The notes under the pieces: generated by a model
The model's database searches: none
The model's input: the letters and a program-made list of their open reading frames with translations, nothing else
What the model was told of the DNA's origin: nothing
Translations under genes and position numbers: made by a program
DNA from: Pelagibius sp040217155
GTDB taxonomy: Bacteria > Pseudomonadota > Alphaproteobacteria > Kiloniellales > Kiloniellaceae
Assembly: GCA_040217155.1 (NCBI GenBank)
Contig: JAVJNS010000036.1
Span: 62,001-126,000, forward strand
Direction: 5' to 3'
DNA: 64,000 nucleotides
In this document: positions 10,169 to 18,376 of the stretch, piece after piece
How the letters are laid out: each line of letters starts with the position of its first letter
How positions within the stretch are numbered: position 1 is the stretch's first letter

Positions 10169-10897
10169 CTAACCTTGGTCGCGGAACGCCGCGATTCCCC
10201 TGATCTGCCGCCCCTCCGCATCGAAGTTCGCGGGGTCGAGCCAGGCTTTGTAGGCGGCTTTCATTGCCGGCCACTCGCGGTCGAGGATCGAGAACCAGGC
10301 GGTGTCGCGGTTGCGGTGCTTGGAGATCGTCGCCTGGCGGAACACGCCCTCGAAGGTGAAGCCGAGGCGTTCGGCGGCGCGCCGCGAGGCGGCGTTGAGG
10401 GCGTTGCACTTCCACTCGTAGCGGCGGTAGCCGAGTTCGTCGAAGACCCGGGACATCATCAGATACATGGCTTCGGTGGCGGCGGGGGTTCGCTGCAGCG
10501 CCGGGCCGTAATTTATGTGGCCGACCTCGATGACGCCGGCCGCCGGTTCGAGGCGCAGGTAGCTGGCCATGCCCAGCGCCTTGTCGCTGGCCTGGTCGAC
10601 CACCGCGTGGAACAGCGGATCGGCGCCGAGGCAGGCCTTCTCCATCCAGGCCCGGAAGTCGCGCTGGGTCACGAAGGGACCGTAGGGCAGGTAGGTCCAG
10701 ATGCGGCCCTCCTGGTCGGCGGTGAAGGCGCGGAAGAGATCCTCGGCGTGGAGGTCGGGGTCGAGCGGCTCGACCCGGCAGGCGCGGCCTTCGATCACGC
10801 TGCGCGGCGGGAGCGGGCGCGGCGTCCACCCGGGCAGGGCGTCGCCGATCGGCTGGCCCAGTTCGTTGACGGTGGATTTGCTGGCTTCTTCAGGCAT
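10169..10897 (-). CDS. GNAT family N-acetyltransferase (RimJ/RimL-like)
   Basis: This 242-residue protein matches the longer GNAT subgroup related to RimL. It has a leading ARPLPPRS-type segment (PRPLPPRSVIEGRACRVEPL), FRAWMEKACLGADPLFHAVVD, the central strand AAGVIEVGHINYGPALQRTPAATEAMYLMM and the C-terminal acetyl-CoA block YRRYEWKCNALNAASRRAAERLGFTFEG. The acceptor (protein N-terminus or small molecule) is unknown. It is a single gene, convergent with the cadherin-like gene and divergent from the thiamine operon. Confidence 0.85.
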   Translation of the reverse strand: MPEEASKSTVNELGQPIGDALPGWTPRPLPPRSVIEGRACRVEPLDPDLHAEDLFRAFTADQEGRIWTYLPYGPFVTQRDFRAWMEKACLGADPLFHAVVDQASDKALGMASYLRLEPAAGVIEVGHINYGPALQRTPAATEAMYLMMSRVFDELGYRRYEWKCNALNAASRRAAERLGFTFEGVFRQATISKHRNRDTAWFSILDREWPAMKAAYKAWLDPANFDAEGRQIRGIAAFRDQG

Positions 10898-11060
10898 GGG
10901 GATCTCACGATGGCAAGAGAGAGGCTACCTGATGCCCGCCGCCGGTCCGCTCGGCAAGGGCCAAATCCGAAAAAGCCACCGGACCAGTCGGCGTCACGCG
11001 GCGTTCCGGCAAGGCGGCCTTGCGGGCCGGGAGGCGGGGCCCTATGTTGAAGGCAGTCTC

Positions 11061-11172
11061 GACGGGGTGCCCGAAATGCCTGCACAGGCAATGGGCTGAG
11101 AGATCGGAACGGCGACGCCGCTTTCCGGACAACCCGATGAACCTGACCCGGGTAATGCCGGCGGAGGGATTT
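11061..11172 (+). promoter_or_regulatory. TPP riboswitch (THI element)
   Basis: The stretch begins GACGGGGTGCCCG, has the invariant GGGCTGAGA at 11093-11101, and ends with CCCGATGAACCTGACCCGG, GGTAATGCCGG and CGGAGGGA. These are the conserved J2-3, P4/P5 and P1 elements of the thiamine pyrophosphate aptamer in the right order and spacing. It ends about 70 bases before thiB. TPP binding would be expected to shut off the thiamine uptake genes downstream, either by terminating transcription or by hiding the ribosome site; which one I cannot tell. Confidence 0.95.
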
Positions 11173-11242
11173 GAGCGACAGGCCCTCTTCAAGCCTTCGG
11201 TTTCTCAAAGCCAACCGCCCCATAACATTTATGGAGCGAAAC

Positions 11243-12268
11243 ATGCGCTTTACGACCTTCTTCTCAGCCGCCGCCTTCTCAGTTGCCGCGATGGGCCTTG
11301 CCGGGCTCGCCAGCTTGCCGGCCGCCGCCGCGGTCAAGACGCTCACCGTTTACACCTATGACGCCTTCACGTCCGAGTGGGGGCCGGGGCCGGCGATCAA
11401 GCAGGCCTTCGAGGCCCAGTGCGATTGCATCCTTGAATACGTGGCATTGGATTCCTCCATCGGGGTGCTGAGCCGCCTGCGCCTGGAAGGCGAGAATAAC
11501 AAGGCTGACATCGTGCTCGGCCTCGATCTCAACGTCATGGCCGAAGCCAAGGAGACCGGCCTGCTCGCCGCTCACGAGGTGACCGTCCCGGCGCTGGCGC
11601 TGCCGGTCGCCTGGAACGACGAAATCTTTCTGCCCTTCGACTACGGCTACTTCGCCTTCATCTATGACACCGAGAAGCTGGCCAACCCGCCCAGGAGCCT
11701 GAAGGAACTGGTCGAGGCGCCGGACGACCTGAAGATCATCCTGCAGGACCCGCGCAGCTCGACGCCGGGCCTCGGCATGCTGCTCTGGGTGCGCTCGGTC
11801 TACGGCGACGCCGCGCCGGCGGCCTGGGAGAAGCTGGCCCGCAAGACCGTCACCACCACCAAGGGCTGGAGCGAATCCTACGGCCTGTTCCTGGAAGGCG
11901 AAGCGCCGCTGGTGCTGAGCTACACCACGTCGCCCGCCTATCACATGATCGCCGAGAACGAGGCGCGCTATCAGGCGGCCGGCTTCGCCGAGGGGCATTA
12001 CATGCAGGTCGAGGTGGCGGCGATGACCGGATCGACGGACACGCCGGAACTGGCACGGGAGTTCCTCGCCTTCATGGTGAGCCCCGGCTTCCAGAAGGAG
12101 ATCCCGACCGGCCACTGGATGTACCCGGTGATCGATCTGGCGGAGGGTCTGCCGCCGGCTTACGACAAGCTGGTCGATCCGGCCAGGCCGCTGCTCTTCG
12201 CGCCGGAGGTCGTGGCGGCCGAGCGCAGGGGCTGGGTCGAGGAGTGGCTGCAGGCGGTCAGCCGCTAG
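11243..12268 (+). CDS. thiB: Thiamine ABC transporter, periplasmic binding protein
   Basis: This 341-residue protein is the thiamine/TPP-binding component. It has a signal peptide (AAAFSVAAMGLAGLASLPAAAA) and then the ThiB-typical start TLTVYTYDAFTSEWGPGPAIKQAFE. Other family blocks are DIVLGLDLNVMAEAKETGLL, PFDYGYFAFIYDTEKL, ILQDPRSSTPGLGMLLWV and the C-terminal IPTGHWMYPVID. I chose the ATG at 11243, which follows GGAG by 6 bases; an ATG at 11231 overlaps that Shine-Dalgarno. It is the first gene of thiBPQ and lies under the TPP riboswitch. Confidence 0.95.
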   Translation: MRFTTFFSAAAFSVAAMGLAGLASLPAAAAVKTLTVYTYDAFTSEWGPGPAIKQAFEAQCDCILEYVALDSSIGVLSRLRLEGENNKADIVLGLDLNVMAEAKETGLLAAHEVTVPALALPVAWNDEIFLPFDYGYFAFIYDTEKLANPPRSLKELVEAPDDLKIILQDPRSSTPGLGMLLWVRSVYGDAAPAAWEKLARKTVTTTKGWSESYGLFLEGEAPLVLSYTTSPAYHMIAENEARYQAAGFAEGHYMQVEVAAMTGSTDTPELAREFLAFMVSPGFQKEIPTGHWMYPVIDLAEGLPPAYDKLVDPARPLLFAPEVVAAERRGWVEEWLQAVSR

Positions 12269-12284
12269 CGGCGTCGCGCCCGCA

Positions 12285-13880
12285 ATGCCCTGGTGGCTGC
12301 CCGCCGGCATCGCGCTCGCCCTGGTGGCGGCGGTCGTCGGCGGCGCGTTGTCGGCGCTCGGTCTGGCGGCGCCGGGGCTGGCGCTGGCCGACAATCTCGG
12401 CGACGCCTACCTGTGGCGCGTGGTCTGGTTCACGGTTTTCCAGGCCACGCTGTCGACGCTAATATCGGCGGCCCTGGCGGTGCCGGTGGCGCGCGCGCTG
12501 GCGCGCCGCCGCTTTCCCGGACGCCGTCTGCTGCTGCGGCTGTTCAGCCTGTCGCTGGTGATCCCGGTGATCGTCGCCATTTTCGGCATCGCGGCGGTGC
12601 ATGGCCGAGGCGGCTGGGTGAACGACGGCCTCGCGCTGCTCGGTCTCGGGCGCGCTACCTATCTCTACGGCCTGACCGGCATCCTCATCGGCCATAGTTT
12701 CTTCAACATGCCATTCATCGCCCGCATCCTGCTGCAGGCGGTCGAGGCGGTGCCGCCGGAAACCTGGCGGGTCGCCAGCCAGTACGGCCTCAACGCCCGC
12801 GACATCTTTCGCCTCATCGAGTGGCCGGCCATGCGCAGCGTGCTGCCCGGAGCCGCCGGCCTCGTCTTCATGCTCTGTTTCACGTCCTTCGCCGTGGTGC
12901 TGACGCTGGGCGGCGGCCCCAAGGCGACGACCCTGGAGGTCGCCGTCTATCAGGCGCTGCGTTTCGACTTCGATCTCGGCCGCGCCGTCGCTTTGGCCCT
13001 GGTGCAGCTGCTGCTCTGCGGCGCTATCGTGCTGGCGATCCTGCAGTTCGCGGCGCCGGGCAGCCTGACGCTCACCGAGGGCCGCTTCTACGAGCGACCC
13101 GACCGTGGCGGCCGGGTCGGCCTCGCGGTCGATGCCGCCGCCATCGCCGTCGCCCTGGGCCTCGTGGTGTTGCCGCTCGCCGCCGTGGCGCTGGCGGGTT
13201 TCAATCCGAAAAGCCTGGAAGTGCTCGCGCGCCCGACGCTGTGGCGGGCCGCCGGGGTGTCCCTGGCCATTGCGGTTTGCGCCGGCCTCCTGGCGCTGCT
13301 GCTGGGCGCCGCCGTGCTGATCTCCAGCCGCATCCTGCGCCATCGTCTCGGGCGTCCCGGCGCGGCCGGGCGGCTGGAGCTCTCCGCCTCGCTCATCCTG
13401 GTGGTGCCGCCCTTCGTGCTGGCGACGGGCCTGTTCATTCTGCTGCGCCAAGTCGCCGACGTTTTCGCCCTCGGCATGCCGCTGGTTATTCTGATCAACG
13501 CGCTGATGGCGCTGCCCTTCGTGGTGCGCTTTCTGGGCGGGCCGATGATGGCGGAGGCGCAGCGCCACGACCGCCTCTGTCAGAGTCTCGGCATCGCCGG
13601 CTTGCAGCGCCTCAGGCTTATCGAATGGCCGGGGCTGCGCCGTCCCGCCGCCCTGGCCCTGGCGGTCGCGGCGACCCTGTCGCTCGGCGACCTCGGCGTC
13701 ATCGCGCTGTTCGGCAACCAGAATTTCACGACGCTGCCGCTGCTGCTCTATCAGGCCATGGGAGGGTTCCGGATGAGCGAGGCGGCGGTCATCGCCGCGC
13801 TGCTGTCGCTGCTCTGCCTGACCCTGTTCCTGTTCATCGAAGGCGGGCTCGGCGGCCTCAGGAGACGCGCTCATGGCTGA
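12285..13880 (+). CDS. thiP: Thiamine ABC transporter, permease
   Basis: This 531-residue inner-membrane permease has two fused transmembrane halves, each with about six helices and an EAA-type cytoplasmic loop contacting the ATPase: around YGLNARDIFRLIEWPAMRS in the first half and LGIAGLQRLRLIEWPGLRR in the second. The duplicated architecture and length are typical of ThiP. It starts 16 bases after thiB and overlaps thiQ by 8 bases, which supports translational coupling. It is regulated through the upstream TPP riboswitch. Confidence 0.95.
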   Translation: MPWWLPAGIALALVAAVVGGALSALGLAAPGLALADNLGDAYLWRVVWFTVFQATLSTLISAALAVPVARALARRRFPGRRLLLRLFSLSLVIPVIVAIFGIAAVHGRGGWVNDGLALLGLGRATYLYGLTGILIGHSFFNMPFIARILLQAVEAVPPETWRVASQYGLNARDIFRLIEWPAMRSVLPGAAGLVFMLCFTSFAVVLTLGGGPKATTLEVAVYQALRFDFDLGRAVALALVQLLLCGAIVLAILQFAAPGSLTLTEGRFYERPDRGGRVGLAVDAAAIAVALGLVVLPLAAVALAGFNPKSLEVLARPTLWRAAGVSLAIAVCAGLLALLLGAAVLISSRILRHRLGRPGAAGRLELSASLILVVPPFVLATGLFILLRQVADVFALGMPLVILINALMALPFVVRFLGGPMMAEAQRHDRLCQSLGIAGLQRLRLIEWPGLRRPAALALAVAATLSLGDLGVIALFGNQNFTTLPLLLYQAMGGFRMSEAAVIAALLSLLCLTLFLFIEGGLGGLRRRAHG

Positions 13881-14595
13881 GGCGCCCCTGCTCGCGGTCG
13901 AGGGCCTGCGCTTCCGCTACGAGGACATGGAAATGGTCTTCGACCTCGCGGTCGGCAAGGGGCAGTGCCTCGCGGTTCTGGGGCCGAGCGGCGCCGGCAA
14001 GTCGACGCTGCTCAACCTCATCGCCGGCTTCGAACGGCCGCTCGCCGGCCGTGTCGTCATTGCCGGTGAAGACGTCACGGTCCGGCGCCCGGCGGCGCGG
14101 CCGGTCACCAGCCTGTTTCAGGAACACAATCTCTTCGCCCATCTGAGCGCCGGTCAAAACGTCGGCCTCGGCCTCGATCCCGGCCTGCGCCTGGACCGGA
14201 CACAGCGGCAGACGGTGGCACAGGCCCTGGCGCGGGTCGGCCTGCAGGGTTTCGCCGAGCGTCGCCCGGCGCAGCTTTCCGGCGGCCAGCGTCAACGCGT
14301 CGCCCTGGCACGCAGCCTGGTCCGGGACAAGCCGCTGCTGCTGCTCGACGAGCCCTTCAGCGCCCTCGACCCCGGTCTGCGTCTGGAAATGCTGGACCTG
14401 GTGCGTCAGTTACAGGAGGAGCGCGGCCTCACCGTCGTCCTGGTCACCCATAGCCCCGGCGATGCGCTGCGCATCGCCGGGGCCACCGCCTTTCTCAGCG
14501 CCGGGCAGGTGCTGGCCGCCGGGCCCACCCGAACGCTCCTGGAAGCCCGCGAACCCGCGGAATTGCGGGCCTTCCTGGGGCCCGAGCAAGGCTAA
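13873..14595 (+). CDS. thiQ: Thiamine ABC transporter, ATP-binding protein
   Basis: This 240-residue ABC ATPase powers thiamine uptake. It has a Walker A motif GPSGAGKST at residues 37-45, the Q-loop in TSLFQEHNLFAHLS, the signature LSGGQRQRVALARSL, Walker B LLLLDEPFSALD and the switch His in VLVTHSPGDAL. The length (about 240, no C-terminal TOBE domain) fits ThiQ. The gene overlaps the end of thiP and closes the operon. Confidence 0.95.
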   Translation: MAEAPLLAVEGLRFRYEDMEMVFDLAVGKGQCLAVLGPSGAGKSTLLNLIAGFERPLAGRVVIAGEDVTVRRPAARPVTSLFQEHNLFAHLSAGQNVGLGLDPGLRLDRTQRQTVAQALARVGLQGFAERRPAQLSGGQRQRVALARSLVRDKPLLLLDEPFSALDPGLRLEMLDLVRQLQEERGLTVVLVTHSPGDALRIAGATAFLSAGQVLAAGPTRTLLEAREPAELRAFLGPEQG

Positions 14596-14736
14596 AGCGC
14601 GACCCTGCCTCGCTGTGGGTAACTGAGGGGACAATTGGGGGCTTGCCCTACCGTTCTCACCGGCGATGCTTTAGCTTGGCGGAACGGGGGAGCCCTGGCT
14701 TCCAGCACATGGAAAACGCAAGCCAAGCAAGGTGGC

Positions 14737-17196
14737 ATGGGGTCGGCGCAAGCAAGAAAAGGTGGGAGAAGGGCGGCCGCCAGCGGTGGTGCGATTCAAG
14801 CGTGGCGCGCGCTGCTGCCGGCGCTTGTTTGCGCCGGGCTGCTCTTGCCGGCCTGGAACGCGCCCTTCGCCCAGACAAACCGGGCTTTGTCCGAAGAGTC
14901 CGCCACTGCCGACCTGACCTTCGCCGACCTGTCCTTCGCCGACTTGGAAGCGGCTTTCGCTCAGCTCGAGTCGCTGGGCCGCTTCTTCGGCGCCCTTGCC
15001 GAACGGGACACCAACGGCTTTGCGCGGGAGCGCTGGCGGCGCCTCGGTGTGAACTATCAAGGCACGGCAAAGATCCTGCGCGACCTCGCGGCGCGGGGAG
15101 ACCTGATCCTCGATGACCTGCCGGAAGGCCGCAGCAGCGGCATCTTGGACGATCGCCGCATCGTCCTCGACCGCAGCCTCGACGGGCGCTGGCTGACCAG
15201 TCCCCTGCAGACGCCGGCAGTCGGCGGTCCCGCCGCGCGCCGTCGGGACATTCTGGAACCGGTCCTCATGCAAGCCCTGGCCCGGCGGTTGCCGTCGCAG
15301 GACTGGCCCTGGTTGAGCGACCACCTGCGGGCTGTCGGCGGTCTTGCCAAGGTGGCGCAGGAGCCCCTGGCGCGGCCGCTGCTCGCCAGCTTTTTCCATG
15401 CCAAGGACAGCTACCTTTGGCTGGCTCTGCGGCGTGTTGCCCAGGGGGACCCCGCCGCGCGCCAGGCCCTGGCCCGCCGCCAGGTCGCGACATTCAACAC
15501 CCTGCGGACCCTGCGCGGCGACATGGCGGCGACCTTCGGCGCGGCAGTGGCCGAGCGCATTCAGCGGGACTGGGCGGCCTACGTAGCGCAGGTCGACGGG
15601 TTCGCGGCGACTCGCGGCTGGGTGCTGCTGGATCCGGCGTTGCGCCGCACGCAGGTCGGCGCTTTGGCCGAGGAAGACGCGGACGCCGTCGACCGTGCGG
15701 CGGCGAAGGTGGTGGCATCGGCGCCGCGTTCGGCGCTGGCGGCGGCGCGCGCCAGCGGCGACCCGCCGGCGAAGCTCGCCCCTGCCGGGCAGGAGGCGTG
15801 GTCCGGCAAGGTGCCCCTCAGCACCATCCTGGCCTTGGCGCAGAGCGGCCAGCCCGACCCGGCGGCCTTGGCCGCGCGTCTGCCGCTGGACACTCTGGCC
15901 CTGCGGCCGGAGGTGCCGGCGGCGGCCAATTCGGCGGCCTTCCGGGCCTTCGCGGCGCAGATCAAAGAGGCCCTGCGGCAGCCGGATCCGAGGCGGGCGC
16001 TCGCCGAGAAGGAAGCCGCGCTGGGCGCCGCGCAGGAGCAAGTCTCCGGCCTCAGGAACCGGGTCGGCGAGCTCGACCGCGATCTCGCGGACCGCGCCGC
16101 GGAGGCCGCCCGGCTGGAGGACGCCCTGGCGCAGGAACGCGCGCGCCTGGCCGCGGCGGAGCGGCGCGCCGCCGAACAGGCCGCCACGGCGGCGGGGCTC
16201 TCGGCCGAGGTCGAGGAACTGATCGCCCTGAAGTCCCGGGTCGGCGAACTCGACCGCGATCTGCAGGAAGAGCGCCTGCGCTTAGCGGAGGCCGAGCGGC
16301 GTTTGGCGGCGGAGCGCTCCGCCGCCCAGGCCGCGGCCGCGCAAGCTTCACCGGTGGCGGCCTCGGACGGCGGTGCGACAGCGCGCCCGGGCGCCGATGA
16401 TGTGACGGCGCTGCTCTCGCGCATCGAGCAGCGCCAGCTCTTCATGATGATTGCTATCGCCGTCGTTTTTCTGATTGCGTTGCTTGTGCTGCTGCGGGGG
16501 CGCCGCCGCCCGGCGGCGGTGCTGGAGCCGCAGGCGCCGCTGCTGCTCACCGCGCCGCTGCCGCCGGTGGTTGGCTCGGGGGCCGATGCCGCGCCGGAGC
16601 GGCCGGTCATCGATGTCGAGGAAGCCCCGGCCTCCGAAGCGGATTCAGCGCCGCCGGGACCGGCGGAACGCGCCGGAACGGAGTCGCAAGAGCGGGCCGA
16701 GAGCGACGTGCCGCGTCCGCGCGGGCGGGTCAACGGCGTGATGCCGGAGACCGTGGAAGCGCGGGCCGCGATGAAGGCCGGCGCCGCCATCGCCGAGGCG
16801 GTCCGCGCGGCGGCCCTGGGCAGTGAAACCGATGCCGCCGCGCATCCCATCGTGCGCGCCCTGCGCAGCGGCAACCTGCCGCTCTTCGAGCTGCTGTTCA
16901 GTGAACTGACCGGGCTGCACTCGCCGCAGCTTCAGCGCATTGCCTACGGCGGCCAGGGCGAAGATCTGGCGATCGTCTGCCGGGCCGTCGGCGTGGAAAA
17001 GCTCCTGTTCGGTTCGATCTTCCTGTTGACCGATCAACTGCGTGGCGGTGATGCCGATGAAGATCCCTCGCGCGCCGCCGAGGTCCTGCGTATGTACGAC
17101 CGCATGCCGCCGGCGACGGCGCAGAAGGTGCTGACCAAGTGGCAGCGCAACTGGGGCGAGGAGGCAAGGCGCCCGGAGGAGTCCGGTCTTGTCTAA
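14737..17196 (+). CDS. Single-pass coiled-coil protein with DUF2336-like C-terminus
   Basis: This protein of about 819 residues is not one I recognise as a whole. It has a signal/anchor segment (LLPALVCAGLLLPAWNAPFA), a long, probably periplasmic alpha-helical region, a charged coiled coil at residues about 424-531 in which RVGELDRDL occurs twice, a transmembrane helix at about 568-587 (LFMMIAIAVVFLIALLVLL) and a cytosolic tail. The last 130 residues (IVRALRSGNLPLFELLFSEL, then GEDLAIVCRAVGVEKLLFGS) resemble the C-terminal part of alphaproteobacterial DUF2336 proteins. The ATG at 14737 has AAGG just upstream and was preferred to a TTG at 14635. It overlaps mtgA by 8 bases, suggesting a cell-wall-related role. 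Confidence 0.75.
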   Translation: MGSAQARKGGRRAAASGGAIQAWRALLPALVCAGLLLPAWNAPFAQTNRALSEESATADLTFADLSFADLEAAFAQLESLGRFFGALAERDTNGFARERWRRLGVNYQGTAKILRDLAARGDLILDDLPEGRSSGILDDRRIVLDRSLDGRWLTSPLQTPAVGGPAARRRDILEPVLMQALARRLPSQDWPWLSDHLRAVGGLAKVAQEPLARPLLASFFHAKDSYLWLALRRVAQGDPAARQALARRQVATFNTLRTLRGDMAATFGAAVAERIQRDWAAYVAQVDGFAATRGWVLLDPALRRTQVGALAEEDADAVDRAAAKVVASAPRSALAAARASGDPPAKLAPAGQEAWSGKVPLSTILALAQSGQPDPAALAARLPLDTLALRPEVPAAANSAAFRAFAAQIKEALRQPDPRRALAEKEAALGAAQEQVSGLRNRVGELDRDLADRAAEAARLEDALAQERARLAAAERRAAEQAATAAGLSAEVEELIALKSRVGELDRDLQEERLRLAEAERRLAAERSAAQAAAAQASPVAASDGGATARPGADDVTALLSRIEQRQLFMMIAIAVVFLIALLVLLRGRRRPAAVLEPQAPLLLTAPLPPVVGSGADAAPERPVIDVEEAPASEADSAPPGPAERAGTESQERAESDVPRPRGRVNGVMPETVEARAAMKAGAAIAEAVRAAALGSETDAAAHPIVRALRSGNLPLFELLFSELTGLHSPQLQRIAYGGQGEDLAIVCRAVGVEKLLFGSIFLLTDQLRGGDADEDPSRAAEVLRMYDRMPPATAQKVLTKWQRNWGEEARRPEESGLV

Positions 17197-17989
17197 GCCG
17201 CGGCGTGGCAAGCGCCCGGCGCGAAAAGCGCCCAAGCAACGCCGCTGGCCGTCGCTGCCGCGCCGTGGCGGCAAGCAGCGCCTGCGCCTACCCGCCGTCC
17301 CCGCGGGCTTGCGCCGGTGGTTCCGCAGGGCCGCCGTCGCTGTGGTCACGCTGTTTATCGCGCTGCCGCTGGGCCTCATCCTGCTGTACCGCTTCATGCC
17401 GCCACCGGTCACGCCGCTCATGGTGATCCGCCTCGCGGAGGGGCAGGGGTTCGACCGCCGCTGGGTCGCTTGGGACGAGATCGCGCCCGCCGTGCGCCAG
17501 GCGGTAGTGGCCTCGGAAGACAACCTGTTTTGCGATCACAGCGGTTTCGACTGGCAGTCCCTGGAAGCTGCGGCCAAGGCCTATGCTGCCGGCGAGCAGG
17601 CCGGCGGCGGCAGCACGATATCGATGCAGACCGCCAAGAACCTCTTTCTCTGGCCGTCGCGCAGCGTCATCCGCAAGGGCCTGGAAGTGCCGCTGACGGC
17701 TCTGCTCGAGATGCTGTGGCCGAAGCAACGCATTCTCGAGGTTTACCTGAACATCGCCGAGTGGGGGCCGGGCATCTACGGCGTCGAGGCGGCGGCGCGG
17801 CGCTACTTCAGGCGTGCGGCGAAGGACCTGACGACGCAGCAGGCGGCACAGCTGGTCGCCGTGCTGCCCAATCCGCTGGAGTGGCGGCCGGCACCGGCCA
17901 GCGAATTCGTGGCGCGGCGCGCCGGCACCATCCGCACCCGCATCCGGCAACTCGGCCCCATGCTCGACTGCGTCAGCGCGGCGAAGTAA
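17189..17989 (+). CDS. mtgA: Monofunctional peptidoglycan glycosyltransferase
   Basis: This 266-residue protein polymerises lipid II into glycan strands at the inner membrane. It has a basic N-terminus, one transmembrane helix (about 48-68) and a GT51 domain. The catalytic Glu is E110 in ASEDNLFCDHSGFD; GGGSTISMQTAKNLFLWPSR and KQRILEVYLNIAEWGPGIYGVEAAARRYF are diagnostic. There is no transpeptidase domain. The start is a TTG at 17189 with GGAGGA about 8 bases upstream, inside the end of the preceding coiled-coil gene, so the two are translationally coupled. Confidence 0.95.
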   Translation: MSKPRRGKRPARKAPKQRRWPSLPRRGGKQRLRLPAVPAGLRRWFRRAAVAVVTLFIALPLGLILLYRFMPPPVTPLMVIRLAEGQGFDRRWVAWDEIAPAVRQAVVASEDNLFCDHSGFDWQSLEAAAKAYAAGEQAGGGSTISMQTAKNLFLWPSRSVIRKGLEVPLTALLEMLWPKQRILEVYLNIAEWGPGIYGVEAAARRYFRRAAKDLTTQQAAQLVAVLPNPLEWRPAPASEFVARRAGTIRTRIRQLGPMLDCVSAAK

Positions 17990-18001
17990 CTCAACGCGGC
18001 G

Positions 18002-18241
18002 TCAGACGCGCGTGTTCGCCTGCATGATCGCGAACATCTCCTGCTCCAGGTTGGCGCGGCGCCGGCGCAACCGATCATCGAGCTGCGCATCGCCGGGATC
18101 GACGGCGGGGTTCAGCTTGCGGATGTCGGCGGTCAGCTCGGCATGCTGCGCGCAGATGCCCTCGAAGTCGGCGTCCGAGGCCGAGATTCTTGTCAGCATG
18201 TTCTTCAGGCGGCTGGCGACGATATCGAAGGCCTTGCTCAT
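18002..18241 (-). CDS. Small helical protein, unknown
   Basis: This 79-residue protein is predicted to be almost wholly helical and highly charged, with a RLRRRRANLEQEMFAIMQ tail. There is no signal peptide or membrane segment. A strong AGGGGGAA Shine-Dalgarno precedes the ATG. It is convergent with mtgA. I do not recognise a family. Confidence 0.6.
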   Translation of the reverse strand: MSKAFDIVASRLKNMLTRISASDADFEGICAQHAELTADIRKLNPAVDPGDAQLDDRLRRRRANLEQEMFAIMQANTRV

Positions 18242-18376
18242 GGCTTCCCCCTGTCTTTGCGCTATCCTATCAGGTCGTGCCTTCAGCCATAAAGTGCCAT
18301 GTGGCGGCGCGCAGCACTGTCTCAGGAGCGGTATGCAGTGAAACCCCGAAGACGCTGCGGTGGCCTCGGAGGCGAT

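Noticed and set aside
12459..13874. A 471-codon minus-strand open frame
   Set aside because: It is antisense to thiP, with biased Gln/Arg/His composition.
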